64,000 nt of DNA, taken from positions 61,036,930 to 61,100,929 of the forward strand of contig JANCRA010000001.1 of assembly GCA_024362935.1 (NCBI GenBank), read 5' to 3'. The notes below the pieces were generated by a model. The model was not told where the DNA came from and did not search any database. It saw only the letters and a program-made list of their open reading frames with translations. This document shows positions 13,102 to 26,400 of the stretch, in pieces. Position 1 is the stretch's first letter; every line of letters starts with the position of its first letter. A program made the position numbers and the translations under genes. Source of the DNA: Setophaga petechia (lineage: Eukaryota > Chordata > Aves > Passeriformes > Parulidae).

Positions 13102-16100
13102 AGAATTGGGTCTAACTTTAGCTAAGATACATGAACGTTGTGTGGGCAGCTTAAAAACATGTAATGTCCTCTATAACTATTTACCTCTGTGCACTGCAGG
13201 GCTTGGGAGGGAATAAAAACTGCCACAAGAAGGGCACAGTGAGGAGTTAACAAACAAAAGAAAACAGAATCTCTCAGGTTTCACTATGAATGCACCTTGC
13301 AAAGGGAAGTCCCCAACCTGTTCCTGTGAGCAAACTGACTGATGAATGTGGTTAATGCACAGACAAATAACAAAGCCAATACAATCCCTGAAATGGCATC
13401 TCCCTTGCATCCTGGAATTGCTGATGAAGGATGAGTGGCACTCTTGGAAAGGTGAGAACATGAACAGCACCAGGGGAGTCTGCCAGTTTCCCAGTGTGCA
13501 CCGATCTGCTCTTCAGGATAACATTACACAGATTTGCACTGCTCTTATCTCCAACTCAAACAACTCCTGAAGCCACACAGCAAACAGTTCTGGGGTGCAT
13601 TTACAGCAGCTTGATCAGGAGGCATGAACAATGGGTACTCAGGTCAGTGCATGGTGGCTGCTCAGTTTGTGCTGCTGCCACTTCCAGCTCTGCTGCTACG
13701 AGCCACACCTGAGCATCACTTAACCCATCCCCTTTACATTCTGACAAATACATCTCTAAACCACCATCCTTTCAGCTCTCTATCTAACCAAAACACAATC
13801 AGATTTAAAAAAAGAAAAACAAAAATTGACATTTAGTGTTGAAAGCAAAAAGCCCACAAAACTAAGGCTCTGCAATTACTAACCAATAACTGGGATATTC
13901 TGAAAGTCTCAAGCCCTTTGTGGCAATTCCAACCAGAAAGAGAACCACAGAATAATGCCAAACCCAAAAACCACATCAGTGCCATCACAGCACAAGAGGA
14001 CAGAAAAAGCCTTTTTGCTCTCTGAAGTGCCTTCTTCAGGGCCAAGCCAGAAAACCTTCAGGCCATTCAGAAACTAAATTATGGCCACTGAATGTTGTAA
14101 CTCTTCAACTGAACAAAAGCAGATATAGCTCTCCACATATATTTATTACATATTAACAGAGACAGAAGTCTTTTTGAAAAAAGGTCTCATCTGAAATTTC
14201 ATAAAAACATGTGAGTTACAGAAATGTGCTAACAGGACAGCAGGAGTCTTCATGCATCCCAAGACAGCAGCAATTGTGATGCATGCTTTGAATATCTGAA
14301 TTTCTGTCCATACTGCAAAAAGCAGTTAAAGAGATGTGAGCTGGTGATAACAGCAATACAAATTAAGTTTATGACAAAATATATTTTTCCCATATTGAAC
14401 TGCCTGAAGAATTTTGGCATCTCTAGAACTGAAATGCAGAAACAATTCCCTTCTGAAAAAGATACACTTACTCAAAATTCATCAAGTCCAGTGAGTTCCT
14501 GACCTCCAAGGAGGAACAGTGAATGTCACACATGATTCCTTTGGTCAGACCCTGAAAAGCTGCCCTGTCCCCAGAGTGCCCAGTTCCCAGAAACAGCCTT
14601 TGCCAGCCAGACTCAGCCCCTGATGTGTAACTCCAGTGTGCAGCCAGCCAGGGCTGCTCCTGTGAGCAACCCCTGCACATCAACACTCCCTCCTCACCCT
14701 CAGGGATGGGAGGGGGCACAGCATGGCAGGAACGTGGTCTCTGGTAACTCAGCTGAAAGAAATGCACCAGCATTTCCTGCTTTACAATAAAGTGAAGTAT
14801 TAACTGAAGGGGCAACTGGAATCCACATCTTTCCCTTGTCTCAGAGATCTCTCTGACTGCAGCATTCATTCCCACTGTCCTCACAAATATTCACATGTTT
14901 TACATAACCTGGGGTGCACTCACTGCAGACAGAGCCAAACAACCCTTTGAAAACCTATCTAGGTATTTCTGAATTTCTGACAGGGTTTCCCATCCCACCT
15001 TCTCCAAAGGTGTTAAGAGCAACAAAAGCTGAAGGACAAAAGACACAATATGCACCCATATCCTGACAAAGAGCTCTGAGTGTAAACCTCTGAGTTCCAA
15101 AAATGCCACTATTTCCTGCAGTCAGCAATGTGTCAGCAAAGGCTTGCTTGGTTTTCCATAAGAAAAGCCCCAAGCATTAAAAGAGCTGATTTATGTTGTG
15201 GGGTTTGTGACTGTGCAATATTCAGGCTGATTTCAGCAATCAATAATCAAACCAGCCCTAGAGAGTCAGGAGGTGCTGATTGTCTCCAGCTTGCAGATGA
15301 ATTCCTAAGACAACACGGAGCTGTGAAGAGCAGCGGGGTCCTAATGTGATAGGAGGGGACAGAAAAGATGGGACCAAATCAAACTGACATTGCTTGTATG
15401 GCACAGAGTGCCTGAAATTCTGCTGCCCAAATAAATGAACCAGCAAAATAATAAGTAGAGGAGCTCTTAATTGGCTTAGCTAACCAGCCATTTAAAAAGA
15501 AATCCAGCTTGATGGACTTAATGTTGATTTTCCAAGCCAGAACCCTTTTGTTTCTGTTATGATTGTTATGATTAATACAACTCTACCCAGGTTCCCCAGG
15601 CCATTTATTACCACCTAGCAGAGATAAAACTGAGCAAGGGGAATGCAAATTACAGAGGTGAGAACCCTTTACAGCACAAAGCTTTGCAGCCGGAGGTCAG
15701 CTCCCCATCCTTCATGCAGCATCTATCAGCAGTGGCAACACATCAGCTCCACTCCCAGCAGCAGCTGGAAAACACAGATTCCCCAAACAATTCCCTGCCT
15801 TGAGCTCAGCTAGGTGAAACCCAATTCAAACAGCAGGAGAAGAGAAGATCTGAAACTCCCATAGTTTCACTTTGGGGTTTAACTCAACCTGCCAAGATCT
15901 GCAGGAATGCCTTGTCACCATCTATCCCCAGTTATGTGGTACCAGGACACAGCACAAGGACTGGGCTGCATTTTCTGTTCTCTTCATGTGGGGCTGGTGC
16001 CTAAATGCACAGATTGGATTCACCTTTCCTTCTCTTTAGACAGAGGCTTCTTTGCTCACTTTCTTAACTGTTTTCTCCTTTTGCCACCTTTAATCATTTG

Positions 16101-17518
16101 AAGACTCAGGGTTTAAACTATAAAATATTTACTATGTACACATTCAGAAGAATAAAGATGCTTTGGAGCTAGAGATGCTGGTAACTCTTGAACAATTCAA
16201 GCCATGTTTTTAAGGAGAACACCTCAGCTATGGCAGCAGCTACCAACACCCAGGTGCTCTGCTCCTGCTGCTGTTTTAGCTCCTTCTCATCTCCGCTGCC
16301 CTAAACAGGCTTCATTTACCTTGGGCTCCCTCTCATCTGCTTCATTTGCAGAAGTATTTCAGATTAATAAATAGCACAGAGGATGAGGTAAATGCACACA
16401 AGCAAAGCTGACAGTTGTCAAGCTTCCACCAGCACCACACATTAATGTTCTACATCTCCCGCCCATCTCTTTAATGTGTTCCTGACGTTTGCACTGAATG
16501 TGGGGCACAGATGGGAAAAGGCCACTGCAGGGAAGGCAAAGAAATATTCAAATGCTCAGCAATGATGTAAAACCTGCACATTCTGTGTTTTATGTTCAAC
16601 TTAGGCTTCCAATTAAAAAGAAAGAGAGGAAAAAAATTTAAAACTGAGACTCCAAAAACATTACTAGCACTGCCTGCTAGGCTCAGCTGAAACACTGCCC
16701 TAATGCTGTCATTAACAAAAGGAGTGACATTTGTTATAACAGTGACAGTCATTTAACTGCTAAGGAGAGCTTTGGAAATGTGTGAGCTGCCTGGAAAAGA
16801 TCTGGCATTTGATGACAGGGGCTCTCACCACAGGGCTGCAGATGTGGCTGGATGGTTTAGAAACCCAGATTTGGATCTGGAGATCATCAATCACACTTTG
16901 AACTTATTTAACAGCATAGGAAATATTCAGAGAGATAGACTAGGCTATTTTAAAAATAGATTACACACTTGTAGGACTGTGTGTGTGTGCAGATGGAGGG
17001 TCAGCACCACACTGCGTTTCCTCTGCCCCTCTGTCCCTCACAAACACTGCTCTGTAGCAGCAGCTCAGAGCCAGCCCCGAGCAGCCCCGGCTGCAGCAGC
17101 CCCAGGCTGTGCTCCTGGGATCAGGGACTGCTGCCCTGTCCCATGTCAGTGTCACTGAGGCTGGGACAGCACCGGGCACCACTCACAGGCCTGCAGAGCT
17201 CTTCTCTGGGCCCTCCCACAGCAGGGCTCTCTCACGGCAAATACAAACATGGTACCCACCCCCACCGGTCTGCCAAGTGTCCTGCAAAGCAGGGAGCCCT
17301 GTTTCCCTCTCCAAATTCAATTTCAGGAAGTTGAACATCATGTGCCACATCAGTGGGGTCCCATTTCTTAATCTAGAAAACAGAATCAAAATTATGGGTA
17401 GCCAGCATAAGCCTTGGAGGTACTCCTGAGGTTTTCCTGCCATGCTGCAGGTAGCTGCAATTGATATTCATTATTTCCTTATTTAACCTGAGAAATAATT
17501 AGCTATCACATGTCATCC

Positions 17519-17545
17519 ATGGACTACATCCATAATGTAGTCCAT
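17519..17545. repeat. Perfect inverted repeat, 11-bp stem and 5-nt loop
   Basis: ATGGACTACAT, spacer CCATA, then ATGTAGTCCAT: all 11 pairs match. It is far too short for a microRNA precursor, which usually needs a stem of 25 bp or more. It could extrude as a cruciform or be a dimer-binding site, but nothing else supports either. Confidence 0.9.
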
Positions 17546-18499
17546 AAATAAACACAGCAATTGTTCACCAGCATGATAGTTTGACATTACACAAATTAAG
17601 AAAAAAGAACAAACAACCTAAAAAGGTTGTGTGATTATTTTAAAACTAGAATTAATTATATGTGTAAATAGATTAGCAACAGCAGCAGCTCTGGACAAGC
17701 AATTAGACAGCTAATTACAGGAAAATGCAACTGAAGGCTCCAACAGATGATCACCCATCTGCTCCCCAGCCCAGGTGATCGAGAACTCTCAGGTTTGCTT
17801 GTTTGTTTAGCTTTAAAAAAATCTGTTCATGTGACTCAGACACAGCCACAAAGTGCAACACACAGAAGTGAAAGAGAAGCTCAGCTCTCCCCCAAACAGT
17901 TCCTTCTCCTTTGTCCCACCACTGCTGTCAGCCCAAGGAACAGTTCTTGTACCACCAAAGCAGAGAAACTTACACGAGAGCTCTGCTCCCTTTCTCCCAT
18001 CATAAAACCACTTTCCTGTTGGAAAAGAAATGCTATGATCCTTTACATGGGGACATGCCATTTTTTCCTGGGTTACTGCAGTTCTTTCAAGATCTGCTGG
18101 TTTCCCTCACTAAATACAATATTTGAGAAGGGATGCTTTTCAGTAATTTATTCCCTCAAGAGAAATTTACAGCAACTAAACTGATTAGGCATGAGTCTCA
18201 GTAAACATGAAAATGCTGATATGCTTCCAAGTGCCTGCACCTCCTTAATTAGGTTTTGGTTTATATTTATCTCTCAGCCTGTGTGAAAGTCTCCCATGTG
18301 GCAGGAGCACTTCATTTCCTTCCCACGTTCAATGCCACCTCACCCTCCACAGCTCCTGTCCCAGCCAGGAGGGGAGAGTGCCCCAGTCTGTGCCCCAGCA
18401 AAGACAAAAAGGATTATTTGACTGAGAGCTGACCAGTCATGGCTCAGGAACTGCTCCCAGCTCTGCCTAAACCATTCCAACAGCTCCAACCCTTCTCAT

Positions 18500-18720
18500 C
18501 ACGGGGCTTTTCCAGCCCAGCCCAGCCCAGCCCGGCCGGCCCGCGGAGAGGCTCCAAACGCAGCTCCACCGGCGGCTCTGAGAGGCGGGGATTCCAGGGA
18601 AGGCCCGGGAACGGCTCAGGATGAGGTGCGGAGCCGCAGGAAACCTTTAACACAGTCACGGAATCCGAAATGGGCACCCGGCAGCGGCGGGACCGCGCTC
18701 TCCCAGCCGCACATCCCAGG
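18500..18720. other. CpG-rich patch with quadruplex motif
   Basis: About 20 CpGs in 220 bp, with CCGGCCGGCCCGCGG near the left end. The left edge carries four CCC runs separated by AG (18,516-18,533), which is a G-quadruplex motif on the minus strand. Two kilobases to the right lies a second, stronger CpG patch. It is a candidate small CpG island; no transcript direction can be read from the sequence. Confidence 0.5.
18516..18533 (-). other. G-quadruplex motif, GGGCT repeats
   Basis: Four CCC runs spaced by the dinucleotide AG read as GGGCT repeats on the minus strand. Four G-triplets with two-base loops fit the standard quadruplex motif. The same GGGCT pentamer is repeated on the plus strand at 32,250-32,267. 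Confidence 0.8.
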
Positions 18721-20139
18721 GGGAGGCACAAGGAACATCCATCGGGGTGAGGCTGCACAGCCCCTGGGGAGCCCCAGACCCACTGCGGGCTCTGTGCCAA
18801 CACCCACAACCACGGCCCCAGCTGCTCCTCTGCCCTCATTCTAAGAAAATGCCACAACGTTCTCTGTACCAACGAGTGAAACTGTAACTCAGAAATTCTG
18901 TAACTTAGAAATCCCAGCTCTGCTACTCCACATTTTTCACAGTTTTACAGACAAACAGAAAAGCATCACTTAGTTGAACACCTCTAAATACATCACTTGT
19001 AAAGCTATATAACACAATGTCAAGAAATGCAGCAGCAAAAGAAAATAAAAACAAATATTTTTGCTGGTTGTTTTTCTTTCAACTGTATTAAAAAGCCCAC
19101 AAAGGTGCTCCTGAGGACACAAAAACATTTAATTTCTTACCTTAATGATGTGCAGAGTCACGAATCAGGTGCCTTCCTCCTTTCCAAAGTCCTCCCTCAT
19201 AGTTGGATTCTTTGACAGGTTTCCAGTTGATTTTAAATACAACTACTTACCTGTGGTCACCTCTTTTTGCCAACTATTAGCTGGCACTAGTACTAACACA
19301 CCATATACACCCACTGTATATAACCTTAAATCCCAAAGGGTAAGATTTCACTCTGCAAATATAATTTCTTTAGGGAAAAATGATCTCTCCTTTTTTCTAC
19401 CTTCTTATCATGTTCTCAGAACAACCCCTAAATACCAATCATTTCCATAATGATTCCATGTTTTTCCCACCTGTGACTCTCAGCCTTGCCAGGAGAGATG
19501 GTGGCTCCCAACCACTGGCTCTCAGCAGGGACCACTGTGTGCAAAACAGTGACATACCAAGGGCAGAGCAAGAATTTACATAATAAAGCTTAATTTAAAA
19601 TCTTCCCTTCTCAAAGTATAAATATGATATGGAAACACTTAGTTTAAACATTAACATCAATTCTAGGGGAAGAAAAAATCTCTTGATATTTTGAAAGGAG
19701 AATGTTGTTTCTTAGTCAGCCTTGTTTAAATTGTAGTTTACATTGGCTGTTTGTTGGACATTCAGGGTTGGGAGACAATTTGGCAATTAAAGCCTGAGAC
19801 ATTGTCTAACTACCTGAAGTTCACATTCCATGAATGAGACAAAAACCTTGCACTTAAAGGAAAAGTTGCTGAGAGCACCTGAAGCCTGCAATATACCATC
19901 GCCCTCAAACCCTCCCACACCAAATGGAGATATAATATTGAAACACTTTCATAAAAGCTTTTCTCCTACTCCAAAATAATTATCATATAGATCACACAAA
20001 ACCATCAGAATTATTACAGACCAGAAAAATTCCAACAAACTTGAAGTTTATGCATATTTACAAATGCTTCCTTTCTCAGTTGTTGCCCATTTATAGTTAA
20101 CAGCTATAAAAACAAAGTATCTTTAAAAAACGCAGCACA
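18721..20139. other. AT-rich unique non-coding DNA
   Basis: No gene, RNA or repeat recognised. It sits between two CpG-rich patches. If those were one regulatory domain this could be a first intron or an intergenic spacer, but no convincing exon boundary links them. Confidence 0.4.
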
Positions 20140-20200
20140 TACCCGGTCACGGTGTCGCAGTCCCGGCTTCAGCAGAAGGCAGAGGCGGTGGATGAGGAAC
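20140..20200. other. Small isolated CpG-rich block
   Basis: About 60 bp with six or seven CpGs (for example CCCGGTCACGGTGTCGCAG) embedded in AT-rich sequence, about 330 bp left of the main CpG patch. It could be part of the same regulatory region or a remnant of a GC-rich insertion such as an old LTR. I could not match it to a particular element. Confidence 0.35.
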
Positions 20201-20524
20201 GCAGGTGTGGGATATCATTGTCCTTTGTACCTTCACACCTTGTGTCTATCCAAAGCATTTGTATCGGTTTTCCAGTCACAAATACAGTGACAGTGTATCA
20301 GTTTCAGTGACAAATACAAATAAAATGACAAAACCTACAAAGTCAGTGGGATTTCAGGAACAATCCTCGGCCGGGGCTCCTGCCTTCCCCACACGCACAC
20401 ATTTTGCGTCTTTAAAGCTTGATGATGATTCAGGCAGAAATCATTGGGTCCATTCACATTTAATAACTCCTTCGAGGGCTGTTTTACCACTTTTCAAGCT
20501 ATAAACTCAATTATTTTTTTCTCC

Positions 20525-20840
20525 ACACTTCACGAGGAAATTTCCGCTCTGGAGCGGGGCTGTAACGCTGACCGCAGCTGACGGGGCTGCGGCGATGGCG
20601 GCGATCCCGAGGCAGGGCCGGTCGGGCTCGGGGCGGTTTGAGGGGCTGCCAGGGTTTCCACAGGATCCCGGCATCCCCCACATCCACAGCAATGAGGTTT
20701 CCAGGGAGGCAGCCCGGGAGCAGAGCTGCCAGGGACGGCAGCTCCCACACCTGGATCCCGTTTTCACACGGACACCGGGAGGGGCTTTTGCCCTCGAGGC
20801 TGAGGCGGCTCCGAGCCGGCCCCAGGGTTCGGCTCTTTCC
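20525..20840. promoter_or_regulatory. CpG island-like region, possible promoter
   Basis: The densest CpG cluster in the left part of the window, with nearly 30 CpGs in 315 bp and about 14 of them in 20,550-20,640. At 20,595 a plus-strand ATG sits in a favourable context (GGCGATGGCGG) and opens a 99-codon frame to 20,894, but its product (MAAIPRQGRSGSGRF...) resembles nothing I know, and antisense frames of similar length exist. No TATA box is evident, as is usual for CpG promoters. It could be the promoter and first exon of a gene or lncRNA, or a non-promoter CpG patch. Confidence 0.35.
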
Positions 20841-21220
20841 GGCCACATCAGCTCCCACCGCCTCAGAATCCAAGCTTTCAGCAACCAGCACTGAAATTTG
20901 CTGGGGTTTTTTAACTTTCTCCATCAAGACTCCCAAGTTTTAAATGGAAAACACGGGATTCCGAGAGGCGTCACAGAGCCACCTCTCTGCCTGCTGGGCT
21001 GAGCCCTCAGCGACATCGGGCTTCAGAGCCACCCAGCCCCTCAAACAGCAGAAACTGCGCTTTCTATGTCCCTGACACAAGTTTTTAAAAGTCCTTTTTC
21101 TCCAAAACTTGGCATTTGATGCTCCTGATCATCCTGAAGTCTGAAGTAGAAGGCAGTATGTGTAGGCCTCCCATATACCAGCATTTGCTCACTGTATTTG
21201 GACTGACACTTTCAGCGTTC

Positions 21221-21242
21221 TTTTTTTTTTTTTTTTTTTTTT
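21221..21242 (+). repeat. Poly(T) tract, 22 T
   Basis: A run of 22 T. Read on the minus strand it is a poly(A) run, but no AATAAA precedes it and the upstream minus-strand sequence is not recognisably a processed transcript, so it is listed only as a mononucleotide repeat. Confidence 0.95.
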
Positions 21243-23468
21243 CAAATAATCCTAATTGAAAGTCCTCCAGAGAAGCTGTCAAGTTAAATTTCTGACAAAG
21301 GTAGCTGCTTCTGCAGGTTTTCAAATCCATGGCTTGAAGTATGACTGACAGAGTGACACATGGTGACAAGAAAAGAGTTCCTCTGGAAGAACTTTTAAAA
21401 ATCAGTGTTTTTATAACTGAGCTGAAGTTCAGGAAATGGGAAGACAAAGATGCTTTGCTGGTTTTCCATGCATTTAGAGGCCGTGTTTCAGAAAATTAGC
21501 TTCTCAGGAAAATGTCTCTAAGGGCAGCATTTAAGGATACGTTTAAGTCCCACAGAGATCCAGCAACACTGAAGGCTGAGTACAGATGCAAATGCTGCTA
21601 AAAGGATTGATTTTCCTGACAGGCTTTCAGATCCACTGTGAAGGGAATATGCTTTTAAAAAGGGGCTCATACCCCTAAGCTGTGCCAATATTGCTGGCAA
21701 TAATAAAGTACTGGTATGCAGGCATTTCTGAACCTCAAAGTTCCAAAATTTCTTCTTAGCTGCAGTTTAGTCTTTTTTGTTTTTTTCTGTCCAAAATCTT
21801 CTTTCCTTCCAATACTCATTTTAACTGAAGATTAGCATATTTATCAACTGCTGGAGTTCCAACTTTGACTGTAATTAAGTTTAGGTCAGGTCCTGAAAAA
21901 AAGTAGAGGCTACTTAAAAAAAAAATACTTTTAAAAGTCTTCATGTCTTAAAAGTATTATGAGTGCTTTAAATGTATATTCAACCACCTTTTTAATAATT
22001 ATTCTAAACAGAAGGTCTGGTTTTCCTTGTTTTCAAAAGAAATCACTAATTCTGGAGAATTTCCTTAAAGAAATCAAAATTGCCCTTAAAACAATGTCTT
22101 TGTATTTTGGGATTGTTTTATTGTCTTTTTTTCTTCTGCATTTCTTTAAACACAGATTGAAAACCCACTTCTACTTTCAAAACTTTTATTTTCAAAAGTT
22201 CTCTTAACTTTAATGAACACATGTTTTCTCCAGAGCCTTTCAGAAAGCTCCATAACAATCAGAACTTCTATTCAAACTGAAAGAAACCCAAAACAGGTAG
22301 GTAGAAAAGGGAAGAGACAGACAGAGGAAGAAAATTAGCCCTGACAAAATGCAGGTTCTTTCAGCTGTTACTTTGACATGGCAAACAAGTGTTCTCTTTT
22401 CCCAGTGCCAGGAAATGTTTCAGGACTGCTGGATCCTCAGGCACAGCCTGGTGCTGCTGGAGAATTATTTTTAAATCCCAGTCTGTTTTTGGAGGGTCAC
22501 AGCAGGACCACAGCCTTGCTAAATGTGTTCAGTAAATGTGGCTGTTCAGCTGCAGCAGAGGTGCACCCTGCACTCCGGGATGGGGTAACAGAGGGGAAAA
22601 CCACAGGGATGGTGGCAACAGAAGGTGACATCCTTGTACCTGGTACCAGGAGTGTGTCTGAGCCCCTGGGTCACTGACAGGGGTGATCATCCTGGCCTTG
22701 GGGGCAAGGGGATGTTCTCCTTTGGGAGCTTTCCCAAACAGAAATAATTGGCTCTTTTCTCAAAAACACAATGCCTTGTTGCATCGACTGGAATGGTGAA
22801 CAATTCAGGTACCTGGACAAGTATGAAAGAGAAACACAGATTAAAAAGTAGTGCCATTCTAATCCCCAAACTGTTAACTGTAAATACTTATTATATGCAG
22901 GATGTATCTCCAGGATATATTTCAATGCCTGTAAACAATGAACATAACTGAAATTAGCTGTAAGGATATAAAACCACGAGGGCTGTGTTTATAGATAAAG
23001 CTTCAGTCAAATGTAAGTCACTGGTGTTGTGACTGTGTTGCAGCAGAGTAAGGTGAAAAGCAGAGATCCAGGTTTCCACTCCAGTGCTGTGCTTCCTCCC
23101 AGAAGAGCCCAGAGTAATCAATTTATTTATCAGAGCAAAAATAGCTGAAATTTTACTGTTTCCTTCCTACTGATTCCTGCTCACTGACAAGCTTTACAGG
23201 GCCCTGATTTACATCACACTCAGTTCATGTTATCAGTTCCTTTATGGCCTACACCCAGAGCAGCTCATTCATGACTTCACACGTGGATGGTGACAGAAGC
23301 ACTGATAAAATGAGCTGTTTATGAAGCTCACACACTAATTATTGAAACTGGACTGCTGATAGGTTCCTTTTATCTGCACAGTGTTGCAGACAGACAAATC
23401 TCATCTGTTAAGCTTCAAAACTCAATCCAGGGGTTCCAATCACAAACTAAATCTGCTTTTCCCAGACC

Positions 23469-23499
23469 AAAAGAAAGGAAAAAAAAGAAAAAAAAGAAA
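23469..23499 (+). repeat. Purine-only tract, 31 nt
   Basis: An uninterrupted run of A and G, mostly A with spaced G (AAAGGAAAAAAAAG type). It is low-complexity sequence. Pure purine tracts can form triplexes, but this one is short and lacks clear mirror symmetry. Confidence 0.9.
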
Positions 23500-26400
23500 T
23501 ACAGGTGCATGAAGGCCTGTTGTTCCTAAGAAGTACCTTTGGATGCTGCAATGGGCTGCTTTGTTTATTTAAGAATTCCTCCTTCCTGCTTGACTTCTGA
23601 GAAGAAACTGCTGTTGAGGCAGTTCCTTAGGTTGGAATTCTCAAGCTAATCCCAGCTCCATTTTGTCTTATCTTTGTCATGAAATAAACACCATTGGTAT
23701 CTGAAACAACGCCACAAACAGCTGTGCTAATTATACTAAAACAGCACCTTTATTTAAGCACCTTTTTTAGAATTATTAACTAAATAGTAAATTGAGTATT
23801 TACACAACATATTAAAAAAATGCAGATTACACATACCAAAAAACTCTGCACCTGTCTGGAAACCATTACAACCTATGAACTGTGCAATTGATAAAATGCA
23901 GTTAAGGCAGCCTGGTGGTGGAAGTACCTGACCAATGTTCTCTCTCAAAATGGACAAGAGTTACAAGAAACCAAAGGGATTTGCAGTGCTCCTGTCAGAG
24001 GCTGCAACCCAAACACACAGAAGCTGGGGACAGCACAGCCACGTGGCCACAAACCACATCTGGCATCCATGGATATCAGCAGCCATGAGGAATGGGTCAC
24101 TGGGAACCAGCACAGAGCAGCAGCACCTTTGGAAAACAAAAAAAGGGCCAAACAAATCAGCCTCAGCAAACAAGGACAAGTTTGTCCTGTTTTGCCTTAA
24201 ATGTAAGTGTTCTGAGAGTCATGAAAGTAAATCTGTGATCTGCACAGACCATCCATGTCCAAGTTCTACTCCTCATTAACATGGATAAGATCTCGAATTT
24301 CTAATTGATATTTTTATCTCATTTACAGGCGAGGACTATTTTAATCTTGGAAGTGTTGAATTGGGTGTTGAATATCACAGATTACTCTAAGAGAGGCTTT
24401 ATCAGAACAGAAGTTTTAGAGTAAATTTGGCTTATTCTTATCAAAACGTGCATGCTATTGAAGAAATTCATCCTCCAGTACTCCAAAAAGGCTGATAACT
24501 TTGTATCTCCATGTCTTTGGCACTCCTTCTGTAAAAGGAGGTAAAAATGCTTCCCAGGGACTGTTCTGCTGTCAGCTCATCAGGTACATGAGGCACATTT
24601 ACAGAAGTGGTTTCCATGATGTGATGATAATAAGGGAAATCATGGATTATAATAAAATTTCACCACTGTTCATTTTATTGAGTCCCATTTAATGGATTTA
24701 TTTCTCTTGGCAGTGTTATTCTAGTGCTTCACAATACAGTACAAACTCTGGATTTAATTAATCATTTAATTAATTTTCCCTTTACCTTTTCCCAGGATTG
24801 TTAAGAAAAATATAAATACAAGATCTAGCATTCCTCATTGCTTTTGTTTCATTCTGTTGCTCACTTAATTGGTTTCATTCCCTTTTGTGCATTGCAACCC
24901 ACTGTAAAATTACTGTACACTTAGGGTATTTGCTACAGAATAAATTAATATTGCCAGAATCCAAGTGGGAATAAATTAACTATGCCCTCAAACAGCTAAT
25001 ATCAGCTATTTCCTAATTTTTGAGGCACTGACTGCTGATATGGGTTTAATTGAATCCATTTGGATAATATGTACATTTCTTGTACATAGACATGCTTTTC
25101 TGAATTATCTTAATATGGGTTATACCAACTATGACTGTGTCTACAGGGAAAATGTATTACTGAAGTTGTTATTTAATAATTAATCAGATATTAATCACAG
25201 TTTTTTGTGTTTCCAGCCAACTCAGGCATTAATGTTTTTTCAATATTTACCAAGAAGTGACATTTTTATATAGAAATAATTTTTTCCAGTAGATGGAAGT
25301 GTTGAAAATGTATACAGAGAAAATCCCTTAATTTCTCACCATTCTACTCAGAAATTTTCTCTTCATTTTTGCATTGAATAAAATCTGTTGGTTTAATGAG
25401 CACTTCCAAGGATATGTAGATATATATAGGCTTAGAACATACAACTCTCATCAAAATCTGGATTTTAATTTCAGACTACAATTCATATTTGCCATTTTAA
25501 ATGGCAGCTCCTGTTTTTAGGCCTCCAATTAGCTTTAAATCCCTTTAACCCCACTACCTCAGAAGTGGGGATTTCCTCCCTTCTTCTTGCCTTCATCATA
25601 ACTTTTAGAATTTCTTTGATTTCCCCAGACCTGGCTTGCCCAGGCAGCTGCATGCAGTGGATGCTGACTCCCATTATCCTGGTGCTGTGCCTGGCTGAGA
25701 GTTGGCAGAATTAGTGAAGTGGAATGGGAGGAGATCAGTAAAACACCTCTGTGCTGTTAGCCAAGTACCTCATACACCGTGCTTGTGTGCTGCACAAAGA
25801 GCAGCACTGTAAAAGCTGGAAATAACCTCCCAATGGTCTCAAACAGACATGAATCACTTGGTTCAATATCATTATTTGTATCTGATACAAGACCAGCCAG
25901 GACCCAGTGCACAGCCAAGACACAGAGAAAGGTGGATGCACATTATAAATATTAACTAACACATTTCAGGCTATAAACTCACTTTGGACCCCTCTCTTCC
26001 TGAAGCATTTATTCTCCAACACAGTAACTGTATGCATCCTGTCCCATCATGGCTCTCCTTTCAGACAGCTCTTTTCTCCCCTCATGGTACCTCTTCCCAA
26101 GCTTCTCCCTAAATCTCATCCAGAGCAATGCTATGTGCCCATAATGGCAACAGGATTTCAGAATATTTTTGGAAGTCCACTGAAACAGCTAATTCATCTC
26201 ATTTTTTTTTCCTGAACATTTCAGCAGCATACAGAACTATGGGGTGAACTCTGGATCACAGTATCATGTCTGGGGCTGACCTTTTTGGTAAATAAATCAC
26301 AAGGAAACAGCCATCCTTCCAAGGCTGGTGTCATTACCCTGCTGTTCCCATGTGTCCCTGTGTACTCAGCTTTTTGCACAGTGCAAATGAAAAAGAATAA

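Larger units (their letters stand above)
12036..18499. other. Unique non-coding DNA, 6.5 kb, with two perfect hairpins
   Basis: No gene recognised. Mostly AT-rich, with a GC-richer segment near 17.0-17.3 kb. Two inverted repeats (13,080-13,101 and 17,519-17,545) are listed separately. The 17.0-17.3 kb segment has open frames in several phases with no recognisable product. Confidence 0.45.

Noticed and set aside
17519..17545. microRNA precursor
   Set aside because: The 11-bp stem is far too short.
20140..20330. Fragment of an endogenous retroviral LTR
   Set aside because: The CpG-rich block superficially resembles LTR sequence, but I saw no paired TG...CA ends, target-site duplication, primer-binding site or retroviral frame.
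21085..21447. Retrocopy with poly(A) tail on the minus strand
   Set aside because: The T22 run lacks a polyadenylation signal on the relevant side and the adjacent sequence is not a recognisable transcript; the minus-strand frame simply reads through the tract as polylysine.
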